DNA from: Saccharothrix sp. NRRL B-16314
GTDB lineage: Bacteria > Actinomycetota > Actinomycetes > Mycobacteriales > Pseudonocardiaceae
Assembly: GCF_000716595.1 (NCBI RefSeq)
Contig: NZ_JNXC01000033.1
Location: forward strand, 22,907 to 86,906
DNA: 64,000 nucleotides
Direction of reading: 5' to 3'
In this document: positions 38,368-47,311 of the stretch, piece after piece
Numbering within the stretch: position 1 is the first letter of the stretch
How the letters are laid out: the number at the start of each line of letters is the position of its first letter
The notes under the pieces: generated by a model
The model's input: the letters and a program-made list of their open reading frames with translations, nothing else
Told to the model about the DNA's origin: nothing
Database searches by the model: none
Translations under genes and position numbers: made by a program

Positions 38368-39362
38368 CGCGTGCTCCCTTCGATCTCGACGAGCAGGTCC
38401 GGGCGGCAGGCGTCGACGGTGAACACGGCGATGTCCGCGCGCCGGGAGAATTCGTCGCGGCACAGGCGCGTCACGGTCGGCACGTCCTCGGGGCGCTTGA
38501 CGTAGACCTTGACCGTGCGGAGGTCGTGCAGCCGGTAGCCGCCGTCGACGCCGTGCCGGGCGAGGTTGTCCTCGCCGATCAGGGTGGCGATGTTCGCCAG
38601 CGTCACCTGGCACTGGCGGACCACGTCACCGCGCGCGACCGTGGCGTGGTCGAGGATGCTCGCGGTCCCGGACACGTACAGCGAGCCTGGACCGTGCTCC
38701 GACGCCAGGTAGGTGGCCCGCGCGAAGCTCGGCGACCTCGGCCCGTACCGGCTGGGGTAGGCGTGCGCGGGCCTCTGCAACGGGTTCTCCAGGTGCACGG
38801 CGGCCCGCGTCCGGTGCGCCAGGAAGTAGAACGCGACGCCGCCGCCGAGCGCGCCGATCCCGGTGGACGCGGGCATGTCGCGGCCACGCTCGTCGAACGC
38901 CCGGCCACGGCCCACGCGGAAGTCGGCGTACACCTCGGTGCCGTGCGCACTGCGGTCGGTGATGCCTTCGAGCATGTTCCACATCCGGAACACGTTCGGG
39001 TAGCCCAAGCGCTCCACCAGCTCGAACGCCGCCAGGTACGCCCGGTGCGCGGCCTCGCCGCAGTCCGCGGACGGCCCGATCCACCCCGCGCAGAACAGCA
39101 CCTCGCCGTCGTGCGCGTAGAGCAGCCCCTCGTGCTCGCCGGTCCGCACCACCGGGCCGTCCGTGTGCCAGACCTCCACCACCTCGTGCTCACCGGGCCG
39201 CCGCATGTGCAGCGGGAGGACCGGGAGGCCGTGCTCCCACCGCGGTGGACCGGCGCCGGTCGAGTGGCGGACCGCGCCCAGCACGGTGTCACCGGCCAGG
39301 CCGGCGAAGTCCGCCGCCGTCAGGAGCGAGCACGGTGATGTCGTGATCGTGTTGCTGTGCAT
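38364..39362 (-). CDS. Chorismatase, FkbO/Hyg5 family
   Basis: 332 aa. This YjgF-like family converts chorismate to pyruvate plus either 3-hydroxybenzoate (Hyg5 type) or a dihydroxycyclohexadiene acid (FkbO/RapK type). Both are starter units for polyketides. Conserved pieces: AGWIGPSADCGEAAHRAYLA, FRMWNMLEGITDRSA, GRGRAFDERGRDMPASTGIG, and the C-terminal DACRPDLLVEIEGSTR. The Cys in that last segment is compatible with a Hyg5-like product, but I cannot assign the type with confidence. The start is ATG at 39362, after GGGGGAG. It lies 14 bp after the DAHP synthase stop, in the same operon. Confidence 0.87.
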   Translation of the reverse strand: MHSNTITTSPCSLLTAADFAGLAGDTVLGAVRHSTGAGPPRWEHGLPVLPLHMRRPGEHEVVEVWHTDGPVVRTGEHEGLLYAHDGEVLFCAGWIGPSADCGEAAHRAYLAAFELVERLGYPNVFRMWNMLEGITDRSAHGTEVYADFRVGRGRAFDERGRDMPASTGIGALGGGVAFYFLAHRTRAAVHLENPLQRPAHAYPSRYGPRSPSFARATYLASEHGPGSLYVSGTASILDHATVARGDVVRQCQVTLANIATLIGEDNLARHGVDGGYRLHDLRTVKVYVKRPEDVPTVTRLCRDEFSRRADIAVFTVDACRPDLLVEIEGSTR

Positions 39363-39376
39363 GGTTGTTCTCCCCC

Positions 39377-40555
39377 TCAGAGTCGGACGTCACGCCACGC
39401 CGCGATCACGGCGAGCGCCTGTCCGGTGTTGAGCCGCGGGTCGCGGAGGCTGAGGTGAGGGCCGGTGGGGAAGTCGTCCCACCCGCACTCCTCGACCTCG
39501 TCCGACGTGGTCTCCAGGTGCAGCCCGCCCGCCACGCCGCCGGCGACGTGCACGGTCGCCCGGAAGTCCGCCACCTCGCGGACGGCCGCCTCGACCAGGC
39601 GCGCCTTGCGGCCGTCGGCGTCGGTGACCGTGTTGCCGTGCAACGGGTCGCACAGCCAGATCGCCGGGTGGCCCGCCGCGCGGACCGCGGCCACCAGCGG
39701 CGGCAGCAGCGCCGACACCCGGTCCGCGCCGAGGCGCGCGATCAGCGTCAGCCGACCGGGTTCGCGCTCCGGGTCGAGCCGGTCGCACAGCGCCCGCAGC
39801 TCGTCCGGACGAGTGCCGGGGCCGACCTTGCACGCCACCGGGTTCGCCACCGACGCCAGCAGTCGGACGTGCGCGCCGTGGACGTCACGGGTGCGGTCGC
39901 CGACCCACGGCCAGTGCGTCGAGGTCAGCAGCGGGACGCCCCGCTCGTCCAGGCGCACCATCGGCAGCTCGTAGTCCAGCACCAACGCCTCGTGGCTGGT
40001 CCGCAGCCGGGGCTGGTGGCGGCGCAGGAACTCCGTCACCGACCGCGCCGCGTGGTAGCCCGCGATCAGCCGCGCCGGGTCCGCCCGCCTGGCCCGCGCG
40101 TCCGGCTGCGGCGCGTTGACCAGGTCGCCCCGGTACACCGGCAGCTCGACCCCGTCGACCACCTCGGTCGGGTGCGAACGGGGCTTGGCGAACTGCCCGC
40201 CCAGCCGGCCGACCCGCACCACGGGCAGGTCGTCGCCGAGGGCCGTGGCCAGCCGGTCGAGCAGCGCCGCCTTGGGAAACACGTGGCGCGGCCCGCACTC
40301 GGCGAACGGCTCGGCGCAGTCACCGGACTGCAGCACGAGCCGCCGGCCGGCCGCGACCTCGGCCAGTTCGACCCGCAGCGCCGCGACCTCCGCCGGTGTC
40401 ACCAGGCCCTCCAGCCGGGTGAGCCGGGCACGGAACGCCCGTGCCCGGCGGTCCGGCCACGGCGGTTGTTGCGCGGCAGGCAGCGATTTCCAGTGCGCCG
40501 TCTCCCATTCGGACAACGCCCTCGCGTGACTGCGCGGAACGGGTTCCGTGGACAC
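39377..40555 (-). CDS. Class II DAHP synthase (secondary-metabolism type)
   Basis: 392 aa, shorter than the ~460-aa primary-metabolism enzymes and close to PhzC-like, pathway-dedicated forms. It joins PEP and erythrose-4-phosphate, the first step of the shikimate pathway. Class II signatures: LQSGDCAEPFAEC, RVGRLGGQFAKPRSHP, LTSTHWPWVGDRTRD, VANPVACKVGPGT and CDPLHGNTVTDADG. The start is GTG at 40555. Pairing with a chorismatase means extra flux to chorismate is sent straight to 3-HBA or DCDC. No PKS lies in this window. Confidence 0.93.
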   Translation of the reverse strand: MSTEPVPRSHARALSEWETAHWKSLPAAQQPPWPDRRARAFRARLTRLEGLVTPAEVAALRVELAEVAAGRRLVLQSGDCAEPFAECGPRHVFPKAALLDRLATALGDDLPVVRVGRLGGQFAKPRSHPTEVVDGVELPVYRGDLVNAPQPDARARRADPARLIAGYHAARSVTEFLRRHQPRLRTSHEALVLDYELPMVRLDERGVPLLTSTHWPWVGDRTRDVHGAHVRLLASVANPVACKVGPGTRPDELRALCDRLDPEREPGRLTLIARLGADRVSALLPPLVAAVRAAGHPAIWLCDPLHGNTVTDADGRKARLVEAAVREVADFRATVHVAGGVAGGLHLETTSDEVEECGWDDFPTGPHLSLRDPRLNTGQALAVIAAWRDVRL

Positions 40556-40817
40556 AGGGGCCTCCGTCGATCGGGTTTCCGCGGTGCTGCTTCCGGCCGC
40601 AATGCTTCCGAATCGCGGGTGCCTTTTCGTCTGTCCCCGGTGGGATTCGACGGGTCAGCTTTCCCGTGCTGCGTCGCCCGATCGAGGTAAGCCCTGCGGG
40701 GGATCGTCAAGATCGGACCCTGGGGGGACGATATGGCCGGGAGGGAGTGGTCCCATTTGTTCGCGGCGTGGTGAAAACGCGCCGCACGCGTGGATCACGT
40801 ACCAACGGGGAGGAAAA

Positions 40818-41378
40818 GTGTCCGGTTCTAACGTGCGTCTCGTGGTGTCCGTCCAGGCCCGCGGTTTCGCCGAGAAACCCTGGGAAGGCCACCTGGCCAC
40901 CGGGCTGCTGGTGGCGCCGGACGAGGTGCTGGTGCCGTCCGCGCCCGCGGAGCTGGCCGAGGCCGGCGAGGGGATCGACCTCCTGGTGCTGCCGCTGCCG
41001 CTCGACGGGGGCGGGCGGGTCGAGAGGTTGGCCGTCGAGCGCGTGCTGATGGCGTCCACGCTGCCCGATGGCGGTGGCGACAGGCTCGCCGTGCTCGGGT
41101 TCGGCAACGCCTCCCGGCACGAGCCCCAGGTGACCGGGTTCAGCGGCCCCGACCTGGACGCTGCCGTGCGCGAGCACCAGGGTGATCTGTGGGCGGCGTT
41201 GGAGACCATCGGCGCCATCGCGCCGGGCGTGCGCGACGCCCTCACCCCGGACCTCCTGCGCCAGGCGGCCACGACCGAGGACGCCCAGCGCGCGCCCGCG
41301 TTCGAGCACCGGGCGCTGGCACCGGGGCCGGCGCGGCTGTGCCCGGTCATCAAGGTGTGCGCCCCGCCCAGGTCATGA
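40818..41378 (+). CDS. Unknown protein, possible degenerate trypsin-like fold
   Basis: 186 aa from GTG at 40818, behind GGGGAGGA; the longer open frame reaches 40548 but is not protein-like. EGHLATGLLVAPDEVLVPSA resembles the first strands of trypsin-like serine proteases (G-T-G-x-L-V-A-P-x-x-V-L), but the following His and the GDSG serine are absent. The second half is acidic and helical. It is first in an operon with the histidine kinase (ATGA overlap), so it may be a sensory or modulatory partner. Function is unproven. Confidence 0.7.
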   Translation: MSGSNVRLVVSVQARGFAEKPWEGHLATGLLVAPDEVLVPSAPAELAEAGEGIDLLVLPLPLDGGGRVERLAVERVLMASTLPDGGGDRLAVLGFGNASRHEPQVTGFSGPDLDAAVREHQGDLWAALETIGAIAPGVRDALTPDLLRQAATTEDAQRAPAFEHRALAPGPARLCPVIKVCAPPRS

Positions 41379-42595
41379 CCGCACGGCGGTCCGGGTGGCT
41401 GTCCCGGCAGACCGCGGTCGACGTGGGGCTGGCGGCGTCGACCTCGATCCTCGACCTGCTGCTGTTCTCCACGGTCAGCACCGACCGGTCGGGTGGCGCC
41501 CGGGCCTGGCCGGTGATCGCGATCGCTGCGGTCGCGTTCCTCGCGCTGCTGGTGCGGCGCAGGTACCCGGTGCCGGTCTTCGTCGTGGTGTGGGCCTGCG
41601 CGGTGCTCGCCGCGCCGGTCGGGGGGATGGACTTCACCCCGACCGCGACGACGTGCGTCGCGCTGTTCACCGTCGCGCTGCACGCGGCGAACCGGGTCGC
41701 CGTGGTGTCCCTGCTCGCCTGTGCGGTCCCGGCGCTGACGTCGTCGCTGCTGGAAGCCCGTTCGAGGACGCAGGACGAGGCCGTGGTGGCGTTGTACGCC
41801 ACGATGGCGTTCAACCTGCTGCTGTACGGGTGCGTGTGGGCCGGTGGGCGGTGGGCGCGGTTGAGCCGGCAGCACGCCGAGGACCTGGAGTTCCGCCGGC
41901 GGGTGGCGGCCCAGGAGGCGGTGGCGGTCGAGCGCACCCGCATCGCGCGCGAGCTGCACGACATCGTGGCGCACTCGGTCACGGTGATGGTGTTGCAGGC
42001 GGCGGGCGGGCGGCGGCTGCTCGACAGCGACCCGGTGCGGGTCGGGCACGCGCTGCGGCACATCGAGGAGGCCGGCGAGCAGGCGATGGGGGAGCTGCGC
42101 CGGATGCTGACGGCGTTGCGGCTGAGCCACGACGACGAGGACCTGGAGCCCGACGTGCTGAACGGTCTCCCGCAGCCCGGTCTGGCCGACCTGGACCAGC
42201 TGGTCGGCACGATTGCGGCGGCGGGAATCAGGGTCGACACGCGGGTGGAGGGTGAGCCGCGTCGGCTGGCGGCGAGCGTCGACCTGGCCGCGTACCGGGT
42301 GGTGCAGGAGGCGCTGACGAACGTGACCAAGCACGTCGGGCCGGGCGCGGCGGTGGACGTGCGGCTGCGGTGGACGTCCGGCGAGCTGGTCGTGGAGGTC
42401 ACTGACGACGGGCGCGGGCGGCGGCCGGACCGCACGTTCTCCACCGACCACGGTCTGGCCGGGCTGCGCGAGCGGTTGGCGATCGTGGGCGGGCGGCTGG
42501 AGGCGGGCCCGCTGCCGGCGGGTGGTTTCCGGGTGGCGGCCGTGCTGCCGGTGGCCGGTCCGGTCGCGAGCGAGACCGTGGGTGAGCGCCGGTGA
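41375..42595 (+). CDS. NarL-type sensor histidine kinase
   Basis: 406 aa from ATG at 41375, overlapping the previous stop. About five N-terminal helices (TAVDVGLAASTSILDLLLF to YATMAFNLLLYGCVWAGG) serve as a membrane sensor. The HisKA_3 motif is RTRIARELHDIVAHSVTVMV (phospho-acceptor His in ELHD), and the ATPase has ALTNVTKHVGPG and DDGRGRRPDR. Only short loops face outside, so it probably senses membrane or envelope state. The partner regulator follows with a GTGA overlap. Confidence 0.93.
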   Translation: MTARRSGWLSRQTAVDVGLAASTSILDLLLFSTVSTDRSGGARAWPVIAIAAVAFLALLVRRRYPVPVFVVVWACAVLAAPVGGMDFTPTATTCVALFTVALHAANRVAVVSLLACAVPALTSSLLEARSRTQDEAVVALYATMAFNLLLYGCVWAGGRWARLSRQHAEDLEFRRRVAAQEAVAVERTRIARELHDIVAHSVTVMVLQAAGGRRLLDSDPVRVGHALRHIEEAGEQAMGELRRMLTALRLSHDDEDLEPDVLNGLPQPGLADLDQLVGTIAAAGIRVDTRVEGEPRRLAASVDLAAYRVVQEALTNVTKHVGPGAAVDVRLRWTSGELVVEVTDDGRGRRPDRTFSTDHGLAGLRERLAIVGGRLEAGPLPAGGFRVAAVLPVAGPVASETVGERR

Positions 42596-43299
42596 TCCGG
42601 GTGATGCTGGTGGACGACCAGCCGCTGGTGCGGGCCGGCCTCGCCATGCTGCTGGACGCCGAACCGGACATCGAGGTGGTGGCCGAGGCGGACGAGGGCG
42701 AGGGCGCGGTGGCGCGGGCGAGCGCGCTGCACCCCGACGTGGTGCTGATGGACGTGCGGATGCCGGGCGTGGACGGGGTGGAGGCCACCCGGCGGATCAT
42801 CGACGCCGACCCGGAGGGCGAGGACCACGCCACCAAGATCATCATCCTGACGACGTACCACGTGGACGAGGCCGTGTACGCGGCGTTGCGGGCGGGCGCG
42901 TCCGGGTTCCTGCTGAAGGACGCCGTGCCGCGCGAGCTGGTCGACGCGGTGCGCACGGTGGCGTCCGGCGAGGCGTGGCTGCACCCGACCGTCGCGAAAG
43001 GACTCATCCGCGAGTTCGCCGCCCGGCCGAGCAACCAGCTGCCGACGTCGGTGGAGCTGGGCGAGCTGACGGTGAGGGAACGCGAGGTGCTGGTGCTCGT
43101 GGCGCACGGGCTGTCGAACCCGGAGATCGCCGCGCACCTGGTGGTGGGCGAGGCGACGGTCAAGACCCACCTCGGTCGGATCCTGATGAAGCTCGGGCTG
43201 CGCGATCGTGCCCAGGCAATTGCCGCCGCGTTCCACAGCGGCCTCGTCGCACCGGGCAGCTGTCCGCCGCCGCCCGCCGGTCGCAGTCCGGGCGGCTAG
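42592..43299 (+). CDS. NarL/LuxR-family response regulator
   Basis: 235 aa. The receiver starts IRVMLVDDQPLVRAGLAMLL, the phospho-acceptor Asp is in DVVLMDVRMPGVDGV, and KD in FLLKDAVPREL. The LuxR HTH is LTVREREVLVLVAHGLSNPEIAAHL...VKTHLGRILMKLGLRDRAQA. GTG at 42592 overlaps the kinase stop by four bases. The target is not evident; the upstream orphan gene may be it. Confidence 0.94.
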   Translation: MIRVMLVDDQPLVRAGLAMLLDAEPDIEVVAEADEGEGAVARASALHPDVVLMDVRMPGVDGVEATRRIIDADPEGEDHATKIIILTTYHVDEAVYAALRAGASGFLLKDAVPRELVDAVRTVASGEAWLHPTVAKGLIREFAARPSNQLPTSVELGELTVREREVLVLVAHGLSNPEIAAHLVVGEATVKTHLGRILMKLGLRDRAQAIAAAFHSGLVAPGSCPPPPAGRSPGG

Positions 43300-43308
43300 G
43301 ATCCGGGG

Positions 43309-43722
43309 GTGACGATCACCATTCCCGGCTTCGGCGAGCTGACGCCGGTGGACCACACGCCCGAGGGTGTGGCGTGCTGGAACGCGACCGCCGCCGGGAC
43401 GTCGGTCAGCGTGCTGGTGGAGGAGCCGGCCACCGCCGACGACCTCGACCTCGCGTTCATCGGCTCGGTACTCGACGAGCGCGAACGACTGCTCAAGACC
43501 GCGCACGAGGCGGTCGACGAGCACCTGCGCGATCGTCCCGGCTACGGCCCGGACGCCGTCGCCGAACCGGAGTTCACCTTCCACCCGGGCCGGGACTGGC
43601 TGGTCCGGTTCGCCGAGTGCAGCGTGGCCGGCCTCGGCGAGTTGGGTGTCGTGGTGGTGTTCAACGGCGCCGACGTGGTCGGGGTGGACGAGCTGACGGA
43701 CGTCGAGCTGGACGACGAGTGA
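43309..43722 (+). CDS. Unknown acidic cytoplasmic protein
   Basis: 137 aa, GTG at 43309, nine bases after the response regulator stop and possibly cotranscribed. It begins MTITIPGFGELTPVDHTPEG and is acidic, ending VDELTDVELDDE. It has no signal or membrane helix. Small proteins of this look (immunity/SMI1-like or DUF-type) are common, but I do not recognise the family. Confidence 0.7.
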   Translation: MTITIPGFGELTPVDHTPEGVACWNATAAGTSVSVLVEEPATADDLDLAFIGSVLDERERLLKTAHEAVDEHLRDRPGYGPDAVAEPEFTFHPGRDWLVRFAECSVAGLGELGVVVVFNGADVVGVDELTDVELDDE

Positions 43723-43855
43723 CCGGATAGATAGGGCCGGCCGCGCCTTCGGTACCCCGCGCGGGTCGCCGGCAGGCGCATTGCCAGGCCGCCGGTCACT
43801 GTGCTGTCATCGGTGGACCGCCGCGTGGAAAGCGTTTTCCGTGAAGGGAGAACCG

Positions 43856-44071
43856 ATGCGCGCACTGGTCCTCGCGGCCCTGCTCCTGCTGGGTGCCCCA
43901 CCCGCGTCAGCCACCGTCGCACCCGCGGCGATGGACTACTGGCAGTACGTCGCCACCTACGCGACCGAGCAGGAGTGCGAAGAGGCGGGGCGGAACAAGC
44001 CCTGGGACGTCGACGAGCACGTCTGCTGGAAGGCCGGCGGCTGGGACCTCTACTGGATCTTCCCGACCTGA
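43856..44071 (+). CDS. Small secreted protein
   Basis: 71 aa, with a signal peptide RALVLAALLLLGAPPASATV and a mature part of ~50 residues rich in aromatic residues, with two cysteines (EQECEEAGRN and EHVCWKAGGWDLYW), probably one disulfide. ATG at 43856 follows GAAGGGAG. It is convergent with, and overlaps by 22 bp, the flavin oxidoreductase gene of the lanthipeptide cluster. Function is unknown. Confidence 0.78.
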   Translation: MRALVLAALLLLGAPPASATVAPAAMDYWQYVATYATEQECEEAGRNKPWDVDEHVCWKAGGWDLYWIFPT

Positions 44072-45432
44072 GCAGCCGCACCGGGGACGGACTGCGCGAA
44101 GCGGAACGTGCCGTCGGGGTCGTAGTGCGACTTGACGACGCGCAGGCGCTCCGCGTTGGTCCCGTAGTACGCGGTCAGCCAGTCGTCCTGGGCCGGGTCG
44201 GGGAAGTTCGGGTACACCCGGCCCGTGCCCCCGGGGTGGAGGATCGCCCAGGACGCCGCCAGCCAGCCCAGCACCTCCTGCCCACGACGGGCCGCGCCGT
44301 TCGGGCCGACCAGGACCGTGTGCTTGACGAGGAACGCCTGGTCACGGTGGGCGAACGCGGTGGCGTCCGGCGCGACCCGCCCGTAAGCGCCGCGCCACGG
44401 CGTGAACACGACCTCCCGCGACTCGCCGTGCCGACGACCCGCCGCGAAGTGCCGGAGCAGCGCCGACACCGCCTCGGCCGGCGACGGCCGGTCGAAGAAC
44501 TCGGTCTTGGCGGTCGACATCCCCGGCCGCTCGTGTGCGAGGGGGAGGTCCACCGGGTCACGGGCGACGGCCGAGTGCGGGGTCGCGTGCAGCAGCACGG
44601 CGTCCGCGGCGGACACGTCGACCACCTCCGTGAACACCGGCGGCACGTCGAAGCCCGCCGGGAAGGCGAGCGCGTCACGGTCGGGCACCGCCCCGACCAG
44701 CATCACCGCCGGCTCCTCGTCCGGTGACTCGGGGCCGAGCACGACCAACTCCACCGACACCCCGTCCGGCGCGTCCGGCGCCCACCGCTGCCACCAGTCG
44801 ATCAACGCGTCGGCGTGGCCGAAGTCCCACGTCATCCGGAGGTGGGTGCGGGGCCGGGCGGGCACGGTCCGGAACGTCGCACGGGTCACCACGCCGAAGT
44901 TGCCGCCACCCGCGCCGCGCAGCGCCCAGAACAGGTCGGCTTCCCGGTCCTCGGACGCCTCCACGACGTCACCCGACGCGAGCACGACCTCGGCCGACAC
45001 CAGCGCGTCGCAGGTGAGCCCGTGCAGCCGGCCGTGACCGCCGAACCCGCCGCCGAGCGCCGCGCCGACCAACCCGACCGACGGGCACGACCCGACCGGA
45101 ACCAGCCGGCCCGACGGGGCCAACGCCTCGGCCAGCCGTCCGATCCGGACACCGCCGCCGACCGTCACCAGGTCGCCCGAGACCGACAGCGAGTCCGACG
45201 GCGCCAGGTCCAGCAGCAGGCCGGTCGTGCTGGAGTGGCCGGCGTTGCTGTGCCCGCCACCCCGCACGGCGAACGGCCACCCGCGCCCGCGGGCCAGCGC
45301 GAGCGCGGCGACCACGTCGGCGGCGGACGAGCAGCGGGCGACCTCGCGCGGCAGCACCTCGTGCGGACGTCCGATGAACTGGCTGCGGGACCACGCGTAC
45401 CGCGGATCGTCCGGCCCGACCAGCTCAGGCAT
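44050..45432 (-). CDS. FAD-linked oxidoreductase (berberine-bridge/BBE-like)
   Basis: 460 aa. A PCMH FAD-binding domain comes first: PFAVRGGGHSNAGHSS, where the His is the usual covalent FAD attachment. LHGLTCDALVSAEVV contains a Cys where the second (6-S-cysteinyl) bond forms in bicovalent members. Then LRGAGGGNFGVVTRATF, and a C-terminal BBE segment (VYPNFPDPAQDDWLTAYYGTNAERL). It would oxidise a substrate with O2. It overlaps the ABC exporter stop by eight bases and is last in the lanthipeptide operon, so oxidation of the peptide or of a related molecule is plausible. Confidence 0.92.
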   Translation of the reverse strand: MPELVGPDDPRYAWSRSQFIGRPHEVLPREVARCSSAADVVAALALARGRGWPFAVRGGGHSNAGHSSTTGLLLDLAPSDSLSVSGDLVTVGGGVRIGRLAEALAPSGRLVPVGSCPSVGLVGAALGGGFGGHGRLHGLTCDALVSAEVVLASGDVVEASEDREADLFWALRGAGGGNFGVVTRATFRTVPARPRTHLRMTWDFGHADALIDWWQRWAPDAPDGVSVELVVLGPESPDEEPAVMLVGAVPDRDALAFPAGFDVPPVFTEVVDVSAADAVLLHATPHSAVARDPVDLPLAHERPGMSTAKTEFFDRPSPAEAVSALLRHFAAGRRHGESREVVFTPWRGAYGRVAPDATAFAHRDQAFLVKHTVLVGPNGAARRGQEVLGWLAASWAILHPGGTGRVYPNFPDPAQDDWLTAYYGTNAERLRVVKSHYDPDGTFRFAQSVPGAAAQVGKIQ

Positions 45433-47311
45433 CGGCGTACAGCCGGCTCTGCAACTTGGACAGCTCCGCGTACCGGCCGCCCAGCGCCAGCAGTTCGGCG
45501 TGCGTGCCTTCCTCGACCAGTTCCCCCTCGTGCAGCAGGAGGATCCGGTCCGCGTGCCGCACGCTCGCCAGCCGGTGCGTGATGAGCACGACGGTCCGGT
45601 CCTCGGCCAACGCGCGCAGCGACTCGTACACCGCGAACTCGGCCTTGGCGTCCAGCGGCGCGGTCGGCTCGTCCCAGATGAGCAGCGGCGCGTCCCGGTA
45701 GAGCCCGCGGGCGACGGCGAGCCGCTGCCACTGGCCGCCGGACAGCTCCACCCCGCCCCGGAACTGCTTGGACAGCAACGTGTGCCAGCCGTCGGGCAGC
45801 TGGTCGACGACCTCGTCCGCGCCCGCCTGCCTCGCCGCGCCCAGCACCGCCAGCCCGTCCGGGTCGGGCCGGTCGTGCCTGCCGACGCGGACGTTCACCC
45901 GGGCCGTGTGCGGCCACCGGACCGGGTCCTGGAGCACCATCATGACCCGGTCGGCGACCTGGCTCCGGTCCACCAGCGCGATGTCGTGCCCGCTCCAGCG
46001 GACCGCGCCGGACGTCGGCGGGTAGAGACCGGCGATCAGCTTGGCCAGCGTGGTCTTGCCCGATCCGTTCTCACCGACCAGGGCGATCGTCTCGCCGGGC
46101 TCGATGGTCAGCGACACGTCCCGGACCGCGGGTCGGGCGCTGCCGGGGTAGTGGAACGTGACGCGGTCCAGCGTCACCCGGCCGGGATCGATCGGCGCGT
46201 CGACGCCGTCGCGTTGCGCGGACCGCGCGGCGGAGGCGAGGAACTCCTGGTAGTCCGCCACGTACATGCCCTGCTCGACGAGCTGGTTGGCGGCCAGCAC
46301 CAGCCGGTTCAACGCGCTGGTGGCGACCCGGATCGAGATCACCGCCGTGCCGGCGACGGCCAGCGGCACCCAGCCGAACCGCACCAGCCCGCCCAGCACG
46401 ACGTAGGTGGTGGCGAGGCCGAGCCCGGCGAGCGCACGGCCGACGCCACGCACCCGGGCCTGCGCGGTGGCGAGCCGGACGTCCTCGTCCCGCAGCGGGT
46501 CCGCGGCTACCCGGTACTCATGCAGCACGAACGGTTCGGCCTGGTAGGCGCGGATCTCGGCGGCGGGTTCCCGTTCGGTGGCCAGACCGGCGACCATCTG
46601 CACCCGCCGGTCCAGCACCACGGTCCGGCCGACGCTGGCGTAGGCGAGCTTCGCGGCCCGCTGCACCGCCCACCCGTCCGGGATCACGGCCAGCAGCAGC
46701 ACCGGGACCAGGACCGGGTGCAGAACGGCCAGGCTGCCGGTGGCCGCGACGATGCCGAGCACCGCGCCGAGCAGCTCGACCAGGTTGTCGGCCGCCCGTT
46801 CGAGGTAGAACAGGCCGCGGTCGCGGGCCCGGTGCAGCCGGTCGTGGAACCGGGAGTCGTCGAACGCGGCCAGATCGGCGGCGAGACCGGCCGCGTACAG
46901 CCGTTCCTCGGCCAACCGCCGCACGGCGGGCGTGATGCGGGCGTGCGCCAGGGACACACCGACGTCCATCGCGCCGCGCAGCCCGAACGCCGCGCCGACG
47001 AGCAGCAGGTTCGGCAGGGCGGCCAACACCCGTTCGGTGGTCGGTCCGCTCGCCAGCAACTCGGTCAGCACACCCGTCGTGGCGAACAGCCCGAACGCCG
47101 CCGCGAGCCCGGACACCACCTGCATCACCGCGACGGCCAGGGCGGGCACCGGCGCGGCTTGGCGGATCATGGCGAGCACGGGCCAGGTGGCCGACGGCAG
47201 ACCGCGCAGTACGCGGCGGGGCGCGGTGGTGGCGTCGTCGCCCAGTTGCCAGTGCGGTGTGACCAGGGCGCCGTCGCGCGGGTCGTCCTCCTCGGACTCC
47301 ACCCCGGTCAC
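45425..47311 (-). CDS. ABC exporter (permease-ATPase fusion) of the lanthipeptide cluster
   Basis: 628 aa from GTG at 47311, overlapping lanM by four bases. Six membrane helices come first, then an ATPase with ALVGENGSGKTTLAKL (Walker A), MVLQDPVRWPHTARV (Q loop), VELSGGQWQRLAVARG (signature) and APLLIWDEPTAPLDA (Walker B). There is no N-terminal C39 peptidase, so unlike LanT it does not cleave the leader; a separate protease must do so. It probably exports the modified peptide. Confidence 0.92.
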   Translation of the reverse strand: MTGVESEEDDPRDGALVTPHWQLGDDATTAPRRVLRGLPSATWPVLAMIRQAAPVPALAVAVMQVVSGLAAAFGLFATTGVLTELLASGPTTERVLAALPNLLLVGAAFGLRGAMDVGVSLAHARITPAVRRLAEERLYAAGLAADLAAFDDSRFHDRLHRARDRGLFYLERAADNLVELLGAVLGIVAATGSLAVLHPVLVPVLLLAVIPDGWAVQRAAKLAYASVGRTVVLDRRVQMVAGLATEREPAAEIRAYQAEPFVLHEYRVAADPLRDEDVRLATAQARVRGVGRALAGLGLATTYVVLGGLVRFGWVPLAVAGTAVISIRVATSALNRLVLAANQLVEQGMYVADYQEFLASAARSAQRDGVDAPIDPGRVTLDRVTFHYPGSARPAVRDVSLTIEPGETIALVGENGSGKTTLAKLIAGLYPPTSGAVRWSGHDIALVDRSQVADRVMMVLQDPVRWPHTARVNVRVGRHDRPDPDGLAVLGAARQAGADEVVDQLPDGWHTLLSKQFRGGVELSGGQWQRLAVARGLYRDAPLLIWDEPTAPLDAKAEFAVYESLRALAEDRTVVLITHRLASVRHADRILLLHEGELVEEGTHAELLALGGRYAELSKLQSRLYADA

